From: CAYMUL01 sp964393605 | Lineage (GTDB): Bacteria > Bacteroidota > Ignavibacteria > Ignavibacteriales > Ignavibacteriaceae | Direction: 5' to 3' | Assembly: GCA_964393605.1 (NCBI GenBank) | Contig: CAYMUL010000011.1 | Coordinates: forward strand, 46,015-110,014 | DNA length: 64,000 nt | Shown here: positions 27,896-37,027 of the stretch, piece by piece | Layout: each line of letters starts with the position of its first letter | Numbering within the stretch: the stretch's first letter is position 1 | Notes under the pieces: generated by a model | The model's input: only the letters and a program-made list of their open reading frames with translations | What the model was told of the DNA's origin: nothing | The model's database searches: none | Translations under genes and position numbers: made by a program

Positions 27896-30550
27896 TTATT
27901 TTAAGTCATTCAAAATTGTTTGCAGTTTCTGCCGCTTGTCCGCCCAATCTTTTTTCTTTTGAAATTCTTTTTCGACAATATCCTTCGGAGCTTTATCGAC
28001 AAAACTTTTGTTTGAAAGTTTTTTCTCGATGGCATTCAGCGAACTTTCCAGGCGTTCAATTTCTTTTTCGAGTCTGCTTCTCTCCAAATCGAGATCAATC
28101 AAACCTTCGAGCGGAATGAAAATCTCGACACCACGAACAACGGCGGAAGCTGATTTTTCGGGCTTATCGAGAGATTGCCCAACAATAATATTTTCTGCGC
28201 GCGTAAGTTTTTTCAAGTAATCGATGTACGATTCATCGAAAGAATTTGTTTTGAGTAAAATGGAAATATTTTTTGATGGAGCGATGTTCATTTCACCGCG
28301 AATATTTCTGACTGCGCCGACAACATCTTGAAACAATTCCATCTTCTCCGAAATTGTTCGATCGATTAAACTTTTATCCGGTTTTGGAAATTCGGAGATC
28401 GAGATACTTTCATTTTCGTTTCGTTCTTTTATTAAATGCCACAGCTCTTCTGTAATGAAAGGCATGAAAGGATGAACGAGCATTAAAAGTTTTTCAAATA
28501 CATTCAGAGCGCGCGTCAATGCGGCTGATTGTATTTCTTTATTGTCCGAATAAAATTTATTCTTTACAAGTTCAACATACCAATCGCAGAAATCATTCCA
28601 CACGAAAGAGTAAATTATTTTCGATGCATTATTAATTTCAAACTTATCCATGCTTCGCAAAAAATTCTCGACGGTCTCATTCAAGCGGGACTCAATCCAT
28701 GTATCTATAAAATCTTTATGTGAATGAAGAAGATTTTCATCGACGGAAATTTTTTCTTTATTCATTAAGAGAAATCTACCTGCGTTCCAGATTTTGTTCG
28801 CAAAGTTTCTGCCAAGGTCGCACTTTTCAGTACTGAACAAAACATCCTGCCCGAGCGGCGCAAGATAAATTACGGTGAAGCGAAGTGCATCTGCGCCATA
28901 TTCTGCAATAACATCAAGGGGATCGGGAGAATTGCCGAGAGACTTGCTCATCTTCCTTCCCTGTATATCTCGAATCACACTCGTGAAATAAACATCGCGG
29001 AAAGGAATATCTTTTTTGAAATGCAATCCTGCAATAATCATTCGTGCAACCCAGAAGAAAATAATATCGGGCGCGGTTACGAGTGTATCTGTCGGATAAT
29101 AATATTTTTGTTCTTCATCAGTTTTAAAAACATCATAAGCCCAAAGCCAGCTTGAAGCCCAAGTATCGAGCACATCTTCATCCTGTTTAATATTTTTTGA
29201 ACCGCAGTGCGGACATTTTTCAGGAGTAGTAGCCGAGACAATCGGATTTTTACATTCAAGGTTGCAATGATCATCGCCGACACAATACCAAACAGGAATT
29301 CGGTGCCCCCACCAAAGTTGACGCGAGATGCACCAATCCTGAATATTTTCCATCCAGTGTTCATAAGTTTTCACCCAATGTGCCGGATGAAACTTTATCT
29401 CTCCCTTTTGAACCGCTTCCAATGCGGGTTTGGCGAGTTCATTCATTTTCATAAACCATTGTTCGGAAAGATATGGCTCAATCGGAACATTGCCTCTTTC
29501 GGAATATCCAACGTTGTGAGTGTGTTCTTCTATTTTTTCGATGAGATTAAATTCTGTTAAACGAGCTACAACTTTTTTCCGCGCATCGTATCTATCCAAA
29601 CCCCTAAACTCTTCGGGAACATTATGATTCGTTGAAGCATCTTCATTAAAAATATTTATGACTTCAAGATTGTGCCGTTGCCCCATTTGATAATCATTTA
29701 CATCATGTGCGGGAGTAACTTTTACTGCGCCGGTTCCAAATTCTTTATCAACATATTCATCTGCAAAAATCGGAATCTCTCTTGTGGTTAACGGAAGCGC
29801 AACTTTTTTTCCGATGAGATGTTGATATCTTTCATCATTCGGATTAACGGCAACGCCTGTATCGCCGAGCATCGTTTCGGGGCGTGTTGTCGCAACAATT
29901 ATGAATTCATCTGTTCCGATTATCGGATATTTTAAATGCCATAATTTTCCGTTGACTTGTCGCGGAATAACTTCTTCATCGCTAATAGCGGATTTAGAAA
30001 CAGGACACCAATTCACCATTCTGAAACCGCGATAAATTTTTCCTTTGCGGTGAAGTTCGACAAAAGTTTCAATTACGCGGCGATAGTAATGCTCGTCCAT
30101 CGTGAAGCGTTCGCGTTTCCAATCGCAACTAACACCGAGTTTGCGAAGTTGTTGAATAATTATTCCGCCATATTTTTCTTTCCACACATAACAATGTTTT
30201 AAGAATTCCTCGCGCCCGATTTCCCATTTGCTGATTTTCTGTTCGAGCAAATAATTATAAACTTTCGTTTCGGTTGCAATGGAGGCGTGGTCTGTTCCCG
30301 GCACCCAGCATGCATTAAAGCCCTGCATTCTTTTCATGCGAATGAGAATATCTTGAATTGTATTATTCAAAATGTGTCCCATCGTCAACATTCCGGTAAT
30401 ATTCGGAGGTGGTATTACGATGGTGTACGGTGTTTTAGATTCATCCGCTTCCGAGTGGAAAAAATTTTTATTCTCCCAATACGAATACCATTTATCTTCA
30501 ACAACGGAAGGGTCGTATGCTTTTGGGATTTCAGTGGTTTGGTTTGTCAT
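27896..30550 (-). CDS. valS: Valyl-tRNA synthetase
   Basis: 884 residues from the ATG at 30550 (MTNQTTEIPKAYDPS); the open frame extends to 30661, but that part is not ValRS-like. It charges tRNA-Val. The class I signature reads PPPNITGMLTMGH (48-59), so the first His of HIGH is Thr56. KMSKS is at about 533-537. The editing domain (CP1) contains TTRPETMLGDT, and the C-terminal coiled coil typical of ValRS spans the last 65 residues (LDLERSRLEKEIERLE). Confidence 0.95.
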   Translation of the reverse strand: MTNQTTEIPKAYDPSVVEDKWYSYWENKNFFHSEADESKTPYTIVIPPPNITGMLTMGHILNNTIQDILIRMKRMQGFNACWVPGTDHASIATETKVYNYLLEQKISKWEIGREEFLKHCYVWKEKYGGIIIQQLRKLGVSCDWKRERFTMDEHYYRRVIETFVELHRKGKIYRGFRMVNWCPVSKSAISDEEVIPRQVNGKLWHLKYPIIGTDEFIIVATTRPETMLGDTGVAVNPNDERYQHLIGKKVALPLTTREIPIFADEYVDKEFGTGAVKVTPAHDVNDYQMGQRHNLEVINIFNEDASTNHNVPEEFRGLDRYDARKKVVARLTEFNLIEKIEEHTHNVGYSERGNVPIEPYLSEQWFMKMNELAKPALEAVQKGEIKFHPAHWVKTYEHWMENIQDWCISRQLWWGHRIPVWYCVGDDHCNLECKNPIVSATTPEKCPHCGSKNIKQDEDVLDTWASSWLWAYDVFKTDEEQKYYYPTDTLVTAPDIIFFWVARMIIAGLHFKKDIPFRDVYFTSVIRDIQGRKMSKSLGNSPDPLDVIAEYGADALRFTVIYLAPLGQDVLFSTEKCDLGRNFANKIWNAGRFLLMNKEKISVDENLLHSHKDFIDTWIESRLNETVENFLRSMDKFEINNASKIIYSFVWNDFCDWYVELVKNKFYSDNKEIQSAALTRALNVFEKLLMLVHPFMPFITEELWHLIKERNENESISISEFPKPDKSLIDRTISEKMELFQDVVGAVRNIRGEMNIAPSKNISILLKTNSFDESYIDYLKKLTRAENIIVGQSLDKPEKSASAVVRGVEIFIPLEGLIDLDLERSRLEKEIERLESSLNAIEKKLSNKSFVDKAPKDIVEKEFQKKKDWADKRQKLQTILNDLK

Positions 30551-30748
30551 TTGAGATTTAATTTTAATTTGGGTGCAAATATAATGAAATTGAACAGATG
30601 CCGTGATGAATTTATAAAGCAGAGAATTAATTGAAATATTTACGAAAAACTTTTTCGTCAAGATAAAAGTCGAAGTATCATCAACATTAAGTTCTGAATG
30701 TATCCTTTATTTTTTCTTATCTTTCGAATAAAAAGAAACTAATTCTAC

Positions 30749-31381
30749 TTGTCCGCTACAAAATATATTTCAATAATTCTAATCATCTTTGCGCTGCAAA
30801 CCGGCTGTAACAAAAATGAAGAAGCAATATCCGGCGAACCTTCATTTGGCAAAGTAAAAATTCTTGTTCCCAAATCCACCGTTGAAGATTTAATGCTTGA
30901 TAATGAATTGATTAAAAAAGAAAACGATTCTCTTTCAATAATTTTAGAGGGAACATTTTATAAATCAGCGAAAAACATTCCACTCTCTCCGGAAATTTTT
31001 AATGACAGAAGTAAAATTGAATCACTTCTTTCGAATGATCATTACGCAAACCAAATTGATAACGGAGAAATGATTTTATCCAATTGGTCAATCAACGATC
31101 AATCTAATATTAGCGAAATGCTTGCAGACGAAAAAATTAGAACAAAAAACAAAAAATTTGTTCGACAGATTACAAATCTTAAACTTCACGGAGTTTTGAG
31201 ATATAAAGGTTATTATCTTGCACTCGTTGAAGTAATTCACAATGAATATCCATACAGCGCGGTGATAACTATAACGAAAGCCGCCGAAGGATATTTTCTC
31301 ACAAACATTCTCGCTTCGGATAATGTTGTTCATTTGGTTTGGACTGCATTCTCCGGCGAAGGTACAATTCAACTCCAATAA
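30749..31381 (+). CDS. Predicted lipoprotein of unknown function
   Basis: 210 residues with a lipoprotein signal and lipobox LQTGC (Cys20). The start is probably TTG 30749; no ATG lies upstream in frame before the divergent valS promoter region. The mature part is charged and shows no known domain (ILVPKSTVEDLMLDNELIKKENDSL, then LRYKGYYLALVEVIHNEYPY). It ends 11 bases before the PIG-L deacetylase gene and is probably its operon partner. Confidence 0.65.
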   Translation: MSATKYISIILIIFALQTGCNKNEEAISGEPSFGKVKILVPKSTVEDLMLDNELIKKENDSLSIILEGTFYKSAKNIPLSPEIFNDRSKIESLLSNDHYANQIDNGEMILSNWSINDQSNISEMLADEKIRTKNKKFVRQITNLKLHGVLRYKGYYLALVEVIHNEYPYSAVITITKAAEGYFLTNILASDNVVHLVWTAFSGEGTIQLQ

Positions 31382-31392
31382 TTTCGAGCACC

Positions 31393-33879
31393 ATGAAACG
31401 TTTCTTATTAAATTTTTACAAAACGCTTTTTTCCTTTACACTTTTTAGCAACTTAATTTTTTCACAACCCGAATTGAACATGAACAGTTCCGAAATATTT
31501 CTTTCATTAAATAAATTAAAAACTCTGAACAGCGTTTTATACATCGCGGCGCATCCCGATGACGAAAACACTGCGGCGTTAACATATTTTTCCAAACATG
31601 AACTTGCACGCACAGGATATCTTTCTCTCACTCGCGGAGACGGTGGACAAAATTTGATTGGCAATGAACAGCAAAATGCGCTCGGTATAATTCGAACGAA
31701 CGAATTACTTGAAGCGCGAAAAATTGACGGCGCAAAACAATTCTTTACGCGGGCAATTGATTTTGGCTATTCCAAATCTGCCGAAGAATCTTTCCGCAAA
31801 TGGAACAAAGATGAAATACTTGCAGACATTGTTTGGGTAATTAGAAATTTTAAACCTGATATTATCGTTGCAAGATTTCCTGCGAACGGAAGCGGCGGAC
31901 ACGGTCATCACACTGCTTCTGCAATACTTGCCGAAGAGGCATTTTATGCGGCGGCGGACTCAACTAAATTTTCCGCGCAGTTAAATTTTGTTGACACTTG
32001 GAAAACTCAAAAACTTTTTTGGAATGCGTGGCCTCAACTTTTAACGGAAAGAAAAATCGATCTCGCCAAAGTTGCACAGATTGATGTTGGGAAATACAAT
32101 CCATTGCTCGGCAGATCGTACACCGAAATTTCTTCACAAAGTAGAAGCATGCATAAAAGTCAGGGCTTCGGTGCAGTTGCTCGTCGAGAAGCAAACATAA
32201 ATTATTTTTTAAGAATTGACGAACCGAACGACACATCAAATTTATTCAAGGGGATTAATAGAAGTTGGAAAAAAATTAAGGGTGCCGAAAAGATTTCTGC
32301 GGCGATTGATAAAATTATTTCCGAATATGATTTCGCTAAACCGGAAAAATCGATTTCTGCTTTAACAAATTTGTGGAAGTCTCTTTCAAAATTTCCCGAA
32401 GAAAATTTTTACGTTAAAATTAAAATGGAAGAAGTTAAAGAATTGATCAAACACTGCTCGGGTTTATGGTTGGAAGCAACTGCAGATAAATTTGAAATCG
32501 TAAGCGGTGAAACTTTAAAAGTTAATTTGAAAGTTGTGAACAGATCGGGAATTACTATTCACCTGCGTCGCGCAAGCGTAAATGATGAAGTGAATATTCC
32601 TATCAAAGATTACAAGTTACTTCCGATGCAAGTTGCAGAAACGAATCTTGAAATTCCGATCACTGAATCTACTCCATACTCACAACCATTTTGGCTAAAA
32701 GAAGAGAGTAATGAAAATCTTTTTAGCATTGAATTAAAAGATGTCGGGAGAGCTAATTCCGATAATGTTTTCAATGCTAATTATGTTGCTGAATTTAACG
32801 GCGTGCAAATAATTTATGAAGTTCCTGTGTACTATCGTTGGACAGATCCAATCAACGGAGAAATGTTTCGCGATGTTGAAGTGTTGCCTTCAATCTTTGT
32901 TGAGTTTGAAAAAGATTTTTTCATCATCGACTCTTCAAAAGATAATGCGATTAATGTCGTGTTAAAAAATCGTGGTAATAAAATAAACGGAAAACTTGTT
33001 GTCAATTCATCAAAGAAGCACGCAGATAGTTCCACTATTGAAATTGATTTGGAGAAGGATGAAGAAAAAGTTGTTCCGATAAAACTGAATGTGCAATCTG
33101 ATGAAACCGTGCAGATTCATGCAGAACTAATTTGCGCGGGCGGTCAAAAATATAGTTTTTCGCCGAAGAGAATTTCATATTCACACTTCCTTCCGCAGCC
33201 TTATTTGAAGCGGGCGCGAGCAAATGTTTTATCATTCAATAAAATAGAAGGTGATTTTCGCATTGCATACCTTGCCGGTAGCGGCGATGAAATTCCCGCA
33301 GTGTTGCGTGAGTTGGGTTATCGTGTTGATCTTTTTTCTGATGTGGAAATTCAAAACATAATATTTGAAAATTACAATTGCATCATTGCGGGAATTCGAT
33401 TTCTAAATACAAATTCAAGCATCAAAAAAATTGAAGCGCAACTTTTTCAATTCGCTGAAACCGGCGGAACGCTGATTTATCAATACAATACTTTGCAAAC
33501 ATTAAAGACAGATAGATTTGGCGCGTATGATTTGAAGATTGGTCGTGAGCGTGTCGCCGAGGAAAATGCGAGCGTAACGATTACAAATCCCGAACATCCG
33601 TTACTAAATTTTCCGAACAAAATTTCTGAAAGTGATTTCGATGGTTACGTGCAGGAGCGTGGTTTGTATTTTCCTTCGGAGTGGAATGAAAAATATGAAA
33701 CTCTTCTTTCGATAAATGATAAGAATGAAAAACCTTTGTCGGGTGCGATTCTGTTTGCCAACTACGGTAGCGGAAAATTTATTTATACATCACTTTCATT
33801 TTTTAGACAGTTGCCTGTGCTTAATACGGGGGCGATAAAAATATTTCAAAATATGATTCACGCAAATGACAAAAAATAA
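31393..33879 (+). CDS. Exported PIG-L family deacetylase
   Basis: 828 residues from the ATG at 31393, where a signal peptide begins (MKRFLLNFYKTLFSFTLFSNLIFSQ); the frame is open from 31339. The PIG-L/LmbE zinc site is visible: AHPDDE at 53-58 and the second motif GSGGHGHHTASA (about 175-186). Such enzymes remove acetyl groups from GlcNAc-type sugars. The long C-terminal region (400-828) contains Ig-like strands and a Rossmann-like domain (FRIAYLAGSGDEIPAVLRELGYRVDLF), as in large exported members. It overlaps the next small gene by 14 bases. Confidence 0.87.
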   Translation: MKRFLLNFYKTLFSFTLFSNLIFSQPELNMNSSEIFLSLNKLKTLNSVLYIAAHPDDENTAALTYFSKHELARTGYLSLTRGDGGQNLIGNEQQNALGIIRTNELLEARKIDGAKQFFTRAIDFGYSKSAEESFRKWNKDEILADIVWVIRNFKPDIIVARFPANGSGGHGHHTASAILAEEAFYAAADSTKFSAQLNFVDTWKTQKLFWNAWPQLLTERKIDLAKVAQIDVGKYNPLLGRSYTEISSQSRSMHKSQGFGAVARREANINYFLRIDEPNDTSNLFKGINRSWKKIKGAEKISAAIDKIISEYDFAKPEKSISALTNLWKSLSKFPEENFYVKIKMEEVKELIKHCSGLWLEATADKFEIVSGETLKVNLKVVNRSGITIHLRRASVNDEVNIPIKDYKLLPMQVAETNLEIPITESTPYSQPFWLKEESNENLFSIELKDVGRANSDNVFNANYVAEFNGVQIIYEVPVYYRWTDPINGEMFRDVEVLPSIFVEFEKDFFIIDSSKDNAINVVLKNRGNKINGKLVVNSSKKHADSSTIEIDLEKDEEKVVPIKLNVQSDETVQIHAELICAGGQKYSFSPKRISYSHFLPQPYLKRARANVLSFNKIEGDFRIAYLAGSGDEIPAVLRELGYRVDLFSDVEIQNIIFENYNCIIAGIRFLNTNSSIKKIEAQLFQFAETGGTLIYQYNTLQTLKTDRFGAYDLKIGRERVAEENASVTITNPEHPLLNFPNKISESDFDGYVQERGLYFPSEWNEKYETLLSINDKNEKPLSGAILFANYGSGKFIYTSLSFFRQLPVLNTGAIKIFQNMIHANDKK

Positions 33880-34012
33880 TCTTGATGAGTTAAATAATAA
33901 TAAAGAAGAAGTCCCGTTGTTTAACACTTGGCGGAGATGGTATCTGCTTGTTGCTACCTGCTTTCTTCTTTCTGTTACTCTATTCTACCTCTTCACAAAA
34001 TATTTTGAATAG
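33866..34012 (+). CDS. Small single-helix membrane protein linked to the Na+ symporter
   Basis: This 48-residue gene starts with MTKNNLDELNNNKEEVPL, then has a FNTWRRWY amphipathic stretch and one membrane helix (about 26-44), ending TKYFE. Small proteins of this shape (F..W..WY then a single helix) often precede sodium:solute symporter genes in Bacteroidota. It starts inside the end of the PIG-L gene, so it is coupled to it, and lies 141 bases upstream of the symporter. The position and shape make it a likely accessory subunit. Confidence 0.7.
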   Translation: MTKNNLDELNNNKEEVPLFNTWRRWYLLVATCFLLSVTLFYLFTKYFE

Positions 34013-34018
34013 TACTTT

Positions 34019-34105
34019 AATAGCACACTGATGACACAGATTAAACAGATACTCACAGATTCGATCAGCGCAAATCAGTCGCATCAGTGTTATCTGTGTG
34101 CTATT
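34019..34105. repeat. Dispersed inverted-repeat element
   Basis: AATAGCACAC at the left end matches GTGTGCTATT at the right end, with CACTGATGACACAG and CATCAGTGTTATCTGTG inside. A truncated relative lies at about 11862. It fills the gap between the small membrane protein and the symporter. Confidence 0.75.
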
Positions 34106-34153
34106 GAAGTGTATCATAAAGTAATAAATTTCAACACAAAAATTTAATTGCAG

Positions 34154-35833
34154 ATGAGCAACATTGATTGGTTGGTTCTGATTTTTTTTCTTTCCTTCAT
34201 TGTCATTTACGGCATTGCAAAGCGAAAGAAAAATTCCGACATGAAAGAATATCTTCTCTCGAATCGCGATATGCGCTGGTACACTGTGCTATTTTCAATC
34301 ATGGCAACGCAAGCAAGTGCGATTACATTCCTCTCCACACCTGCACAGGCATACGTCGATGGAATGCGCTTCGTGCAATTCTATTTCGGGCTACCCGCCG
34401 CGATGATATTAATCTCAGTAGTTTTTGTACCGATTTTTCACAAACTAAATGTGTACACGGCATACGAATTCCTTGAAACCAAACTCGGTTTGAAAACAAG
34501 AATTCTTACTGCGCTGTTATTTTTAATTCAGCGGGGATTAGCCGCCGGACTCACGATTTACGCTCCATCCATAATTCTTTCAACTATTTTAAATGTCGAT
34601 CTCCTCATCACAAATATTCTCATCGGCGGACTTGTAATAATTTACACAACATTCGGCGGAACGCGCGCAGTCGGTTGGACTCAATTTCATCAGTTGATAA
34701 TTATTACACTTGGAATGTTTGCCGCTTTCGGAATGATATTTTATTTGTTGCCGGAAAATATTTCTGTTGCTGATGCATTCACCGTCGCAGGTAAGTCGAA
34801 CAAACTTAATGCAATCGATTTCACTTTTGATCTCGATAATCGTTATAGTTTCTGGTCGGGATTAATCGGCGGATTTTTTCTACAGCTTTCATATTTCGGG
34901 ACGGATCAATCGCAAGTACAAAGATATTTGACTGCAAGCTCGGTTGCACAAAGTAGAATAAGTTTGCTGTTAAATGGAATCGTAAAAATTCCGATGCAGT
35001 TTTTTATTTTGTTAATTGGGGCGATGTTGTTTGTGTTTTATCAATTCACTTCACCACCATTATTTTTTAATGCGAATGAAGAAGCAAAAATAAAATCAAG
35101 CCGTTACGCAGAAGTCTATTCTCAACTTGAGGAGAAGCATCAGCAAATATTTTCGAAGCGAAAAGAGCAACTTTATCTCCTGCTCGATGCCGTTGAAAAG
35201 AATGACGATCGCCAAACAGAACGAATAAAAACTCAACTTGCACTTTCTTCTCAAGAAATGATGCAACTAAAAAACGAAGCAGTTAATATTTTGACAAAAT
35301 ATAATCCAAGCGCAAATACAAATGATTCAAACTATATTTTTTTGAGTTTTGTGTTGAAGTATCTCCCTGTCGGATTAATCGGGTTGATCTTTGCCGCAAT
35401 ATTTTTTGCTTCAATGTCCTCAACTTCTTCGGAGATAAACGCGCTCGCATCAACTACGGTTGTGGATATTTACAAAAGAGTTTTTAAAAAAGATAAATCT
35501 GAAAAACATTACGTTCGTGCGGCAAAAATTTCAACGATAGTGTGGGGATTATTCGCAATTGCATTCGCCGACCTTGCGAGCAATCTTGGAACATTGGTTG
35601 AAGCAGTGAATATACTCGGCTCACTTTTCTATGGAACGATACTCGGAATTTTTCTCACCGCCTTCTTTATAAAATCTGTACGTGGTACAATTGTCTTTTA
35701 TGCGGCGATAACCGCGGAAGCCGCTGTATTGCTTTGCTATTTCTTTACACCGATTTCTTTTCTCTGGTATAACTTAATAGGATGTCTGATTGTTATCGTC
35801 TTCAGTTTTATTGCGAACATTATTAGAAGATGA
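34154..35833 (+). CDS. Sodium:solute symporter (SSS family)
   Basis: 559 residues with about 13 predicted helices from the ATG at 34154. Family features include the N-terminal IAKRKKNSDMKEYLLSNRDMRWY, SIMATQASAITFLSTPAQAY and GTDQSQVQRYLTA, and SSTSSEINALASTTVVDIY in the core. A charged cytoplasmic insert of about 80 residues (295-375) is predicted between helices and is longer than usual. It takes up an organic solute, such as a sugar or acid, with Na+. Following a PIG-L deacetylase, an amino-sugar substrate is possible but unproven. Confidence 0.88.
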   Translation: MSNIDWLVLIFFLSFIVIYGIAKRKKNSDMKEYLLSNRDMRWYTVLFSIMATQASAITFLSTPAQAYVDGMRFVQFYFGLPAAMILISVVFVPIFHKLNVYTAYEFLETKLGLKTRILTALLFLIQRGLAAGLTIYAPSIILSTILNVDLLITNILIGGLVIIYTTFGGTRAVGWTQFHQLIIITLGMFAAFGMIFYLLPENISVADAFTVAGKSNKLNAIDFTFDLDNRYSFWSGLIGGFFLQLSYFGTDQSQVQRYLTASSVAQSRISLLLNGIVKIPMQFFILLIGAMLFVFYQFTSPPLFFNANEEAKIKSSRYAEVYSQLEEKHQQIFSKRKEQLYLLLDAVEKNDDRQTERIKTQLALSSQEMMQLKNEAVNILTKYNPSANTNDSNYIFLSFVLKYLPVGLIGLIFAAIFFASMSSTSSEINALASTTVVDIYKRVFKKDKSEKHYVRAAKISTIVWGLFAIAFADLASNLGTLVEAVNILGSLFYGTILGIFLTAFFIKSVRGTIVFYAAITAEAAVLLCYFFTPISFLWYNLIGCLIVIVFSFIANIIRR

Positions 35834-36018
35834 TAAAAGATTTCTTCAGAGTAAATTTTGCATTAGAAACTACATTTATTCACAAAATTCATCGATTGAA
35901 AAGTCAGAATCTCCCTAAGTATCTGTCTGCGTAAAATCCTTGAAGTTCCTGACAGAAAGTAAAATATCAATGAGTTCACCCAAAAAAGATCATTAATCTA
36001 AAATTGGAAAGGAATTAT

Positions 36019-36136
36019 AAACCGTTCCCAAAGGGACAGGTGAAACGGTTGGCTGTTCTTGAAGTTATTATTAACCAACAGCTTAAGCCGTTGGTTAAAG
36101 GAAATGCTCACTGAATAGTAAAACGGTTTCAACCGT
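36019..36136. repeat. Cluster of inverted repeats in a 613-base intergenic region
   Basis: Three small palindromes lie in a row: AACCGTTCC with its mate GAAACGGTT, AACCAACAGC with GCCGTTGGTT, and AAACGGTT with AACCGTTT. The rest of 35834-36446 holds no gene that I can see; the antitoxin promoter should lie near its right end. Confidence 0.7.
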
Positions 36137-36446
36137 TTCTGACTTTGTTATAGTAGACTCATCCATCTTTATCTTTTTCAACAACTACTGAAATATTATA
36201 AATATTCATAATATTTTTTCTAGCTTTATTTCAATGAAAAATTTATGCGATGCAATTCAAAATTAAAATCTCTGATAAGACGATACAATTCTGGAGTATG
36301 ATGCACCTCTGAAAAAAAGATAATTTAAAAACAATAATTGCGCGCCTCTTCAGCGAAAAAATATTTTGAAAAGAATTTTAAATTGAATCTATCACATCCA
36401 GCAATTATGTTTGACACTAATTAACTGAACAAAAGGAAAACTTCAG

Positions 36447-36683
36447 ATGAGAACTGTTCTCGCAACAAAAGCTAAGATTTCAAAATTGCTTGCCGAATCG
36501 GAAAAATCGCACGAACCAATTCAAATTATTGATAAAAATAATGCCGGAGTTTTAATTTCGATAAATGATTGGCTATCGATTCAAGAAACGTTATACTTGC
36601 TTTCCATACCAAAGATGCGTAATTCAATTCGGCGTGGTTTGAAAACTCCAATTGAGAAATGTAGTTCGGAATTGCTCTGGTGA
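36447..36683 (+). CDS. Phd/YefM family antitoxin
   Basis: 78 residues with the Phd/YefM pattern: a short N-terminal DNA-binding part, then IQIIDKNNAGVLISINDWLSIQETLYLL. It should bind and neutralise the Txe/YoeB-type toxin encoded next and repress its own promoter. A ribosome binding site (AAAAGGAAAA) precedes the ATG. Its stop overlaps the GTG start of the toxin (GTGA). Confidence 0.82.
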   Translation: MRTVLATKAKISKLLAESEKSHEPIQIIDKNNAGVLISINDWLSIQETLYLLSIPKMRNSIRRGLKTPIEKCSSELLW

Positions 36684-36945
36684 AAAAATGGTTACTTGTT
36701 TATATAACGCGATCACAAAAAGACGCTAAAAAACTTTCTTCGGCAGGTCTACGAATTAAAGCAGAAGAACTAATTAAAATTCTCGAAACGAATCCATTCC
36801 AAAATCCTCCAAGGTATGAAACGCTTGTCGGTGATTTATCCGGTGCTTATTCTCGTCGCAAAATATTCGTCATCGACTTGTCTATCAAGTACTTGAGGAG
36901 GAAAAAGTCGTGAAGATAATACGGATGTGGACGCATTATGAATAG
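36680..36945 (+). pseudogene. Txe/YoeB-type toxin with a -1 frameshift
   Basis: From GTG 36680 the product reads as a Txe/YoeB toxin (WLLVYITRSQKDAKKL, NPFQNPPRYETLVGDLSGAYSRR) up to about residue 60. It then diverges and stops at 36913. Reading one base earlier after the AAAA run at 36860-36863 restores IRHRLVYQVLEEEKVVKI and the ending RMWTHYE, closing at 36945. The lost tail carries the His-Tyr pair needed by YoeB-type ribosome-dependent RNases, so the product as it stands is probably inactive. It is a one-base deletion in a homopolymer, by mutation or sequencing error. Confidence 0.83.
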
Positions 36946-36975
36946 AATGTATTCAGGAAATAAACTTTCCCGCGT

Positions 36976-37010
36976 AAAAACCCGATTGAAAAATCCAATC
37001 GGGCTTTTTA
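36976..37010. terminator. Bidirectional terminator
   Basis: CCCGATTG pairs with CAATCGGG around AAAAAT; an A-run on the left and a T-run on the right serve both the toxin gene and the convergent 37028 gene. Confidence 0.85.
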
Positions 37011-37027
37011 GGGATGGGGTTATGAAA

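Noticed and set aside
30551..30661. Upstream extension of valS
   Set aside because: The 37 residues before MTNQTTEIPKAYDP are not ValRS-like.
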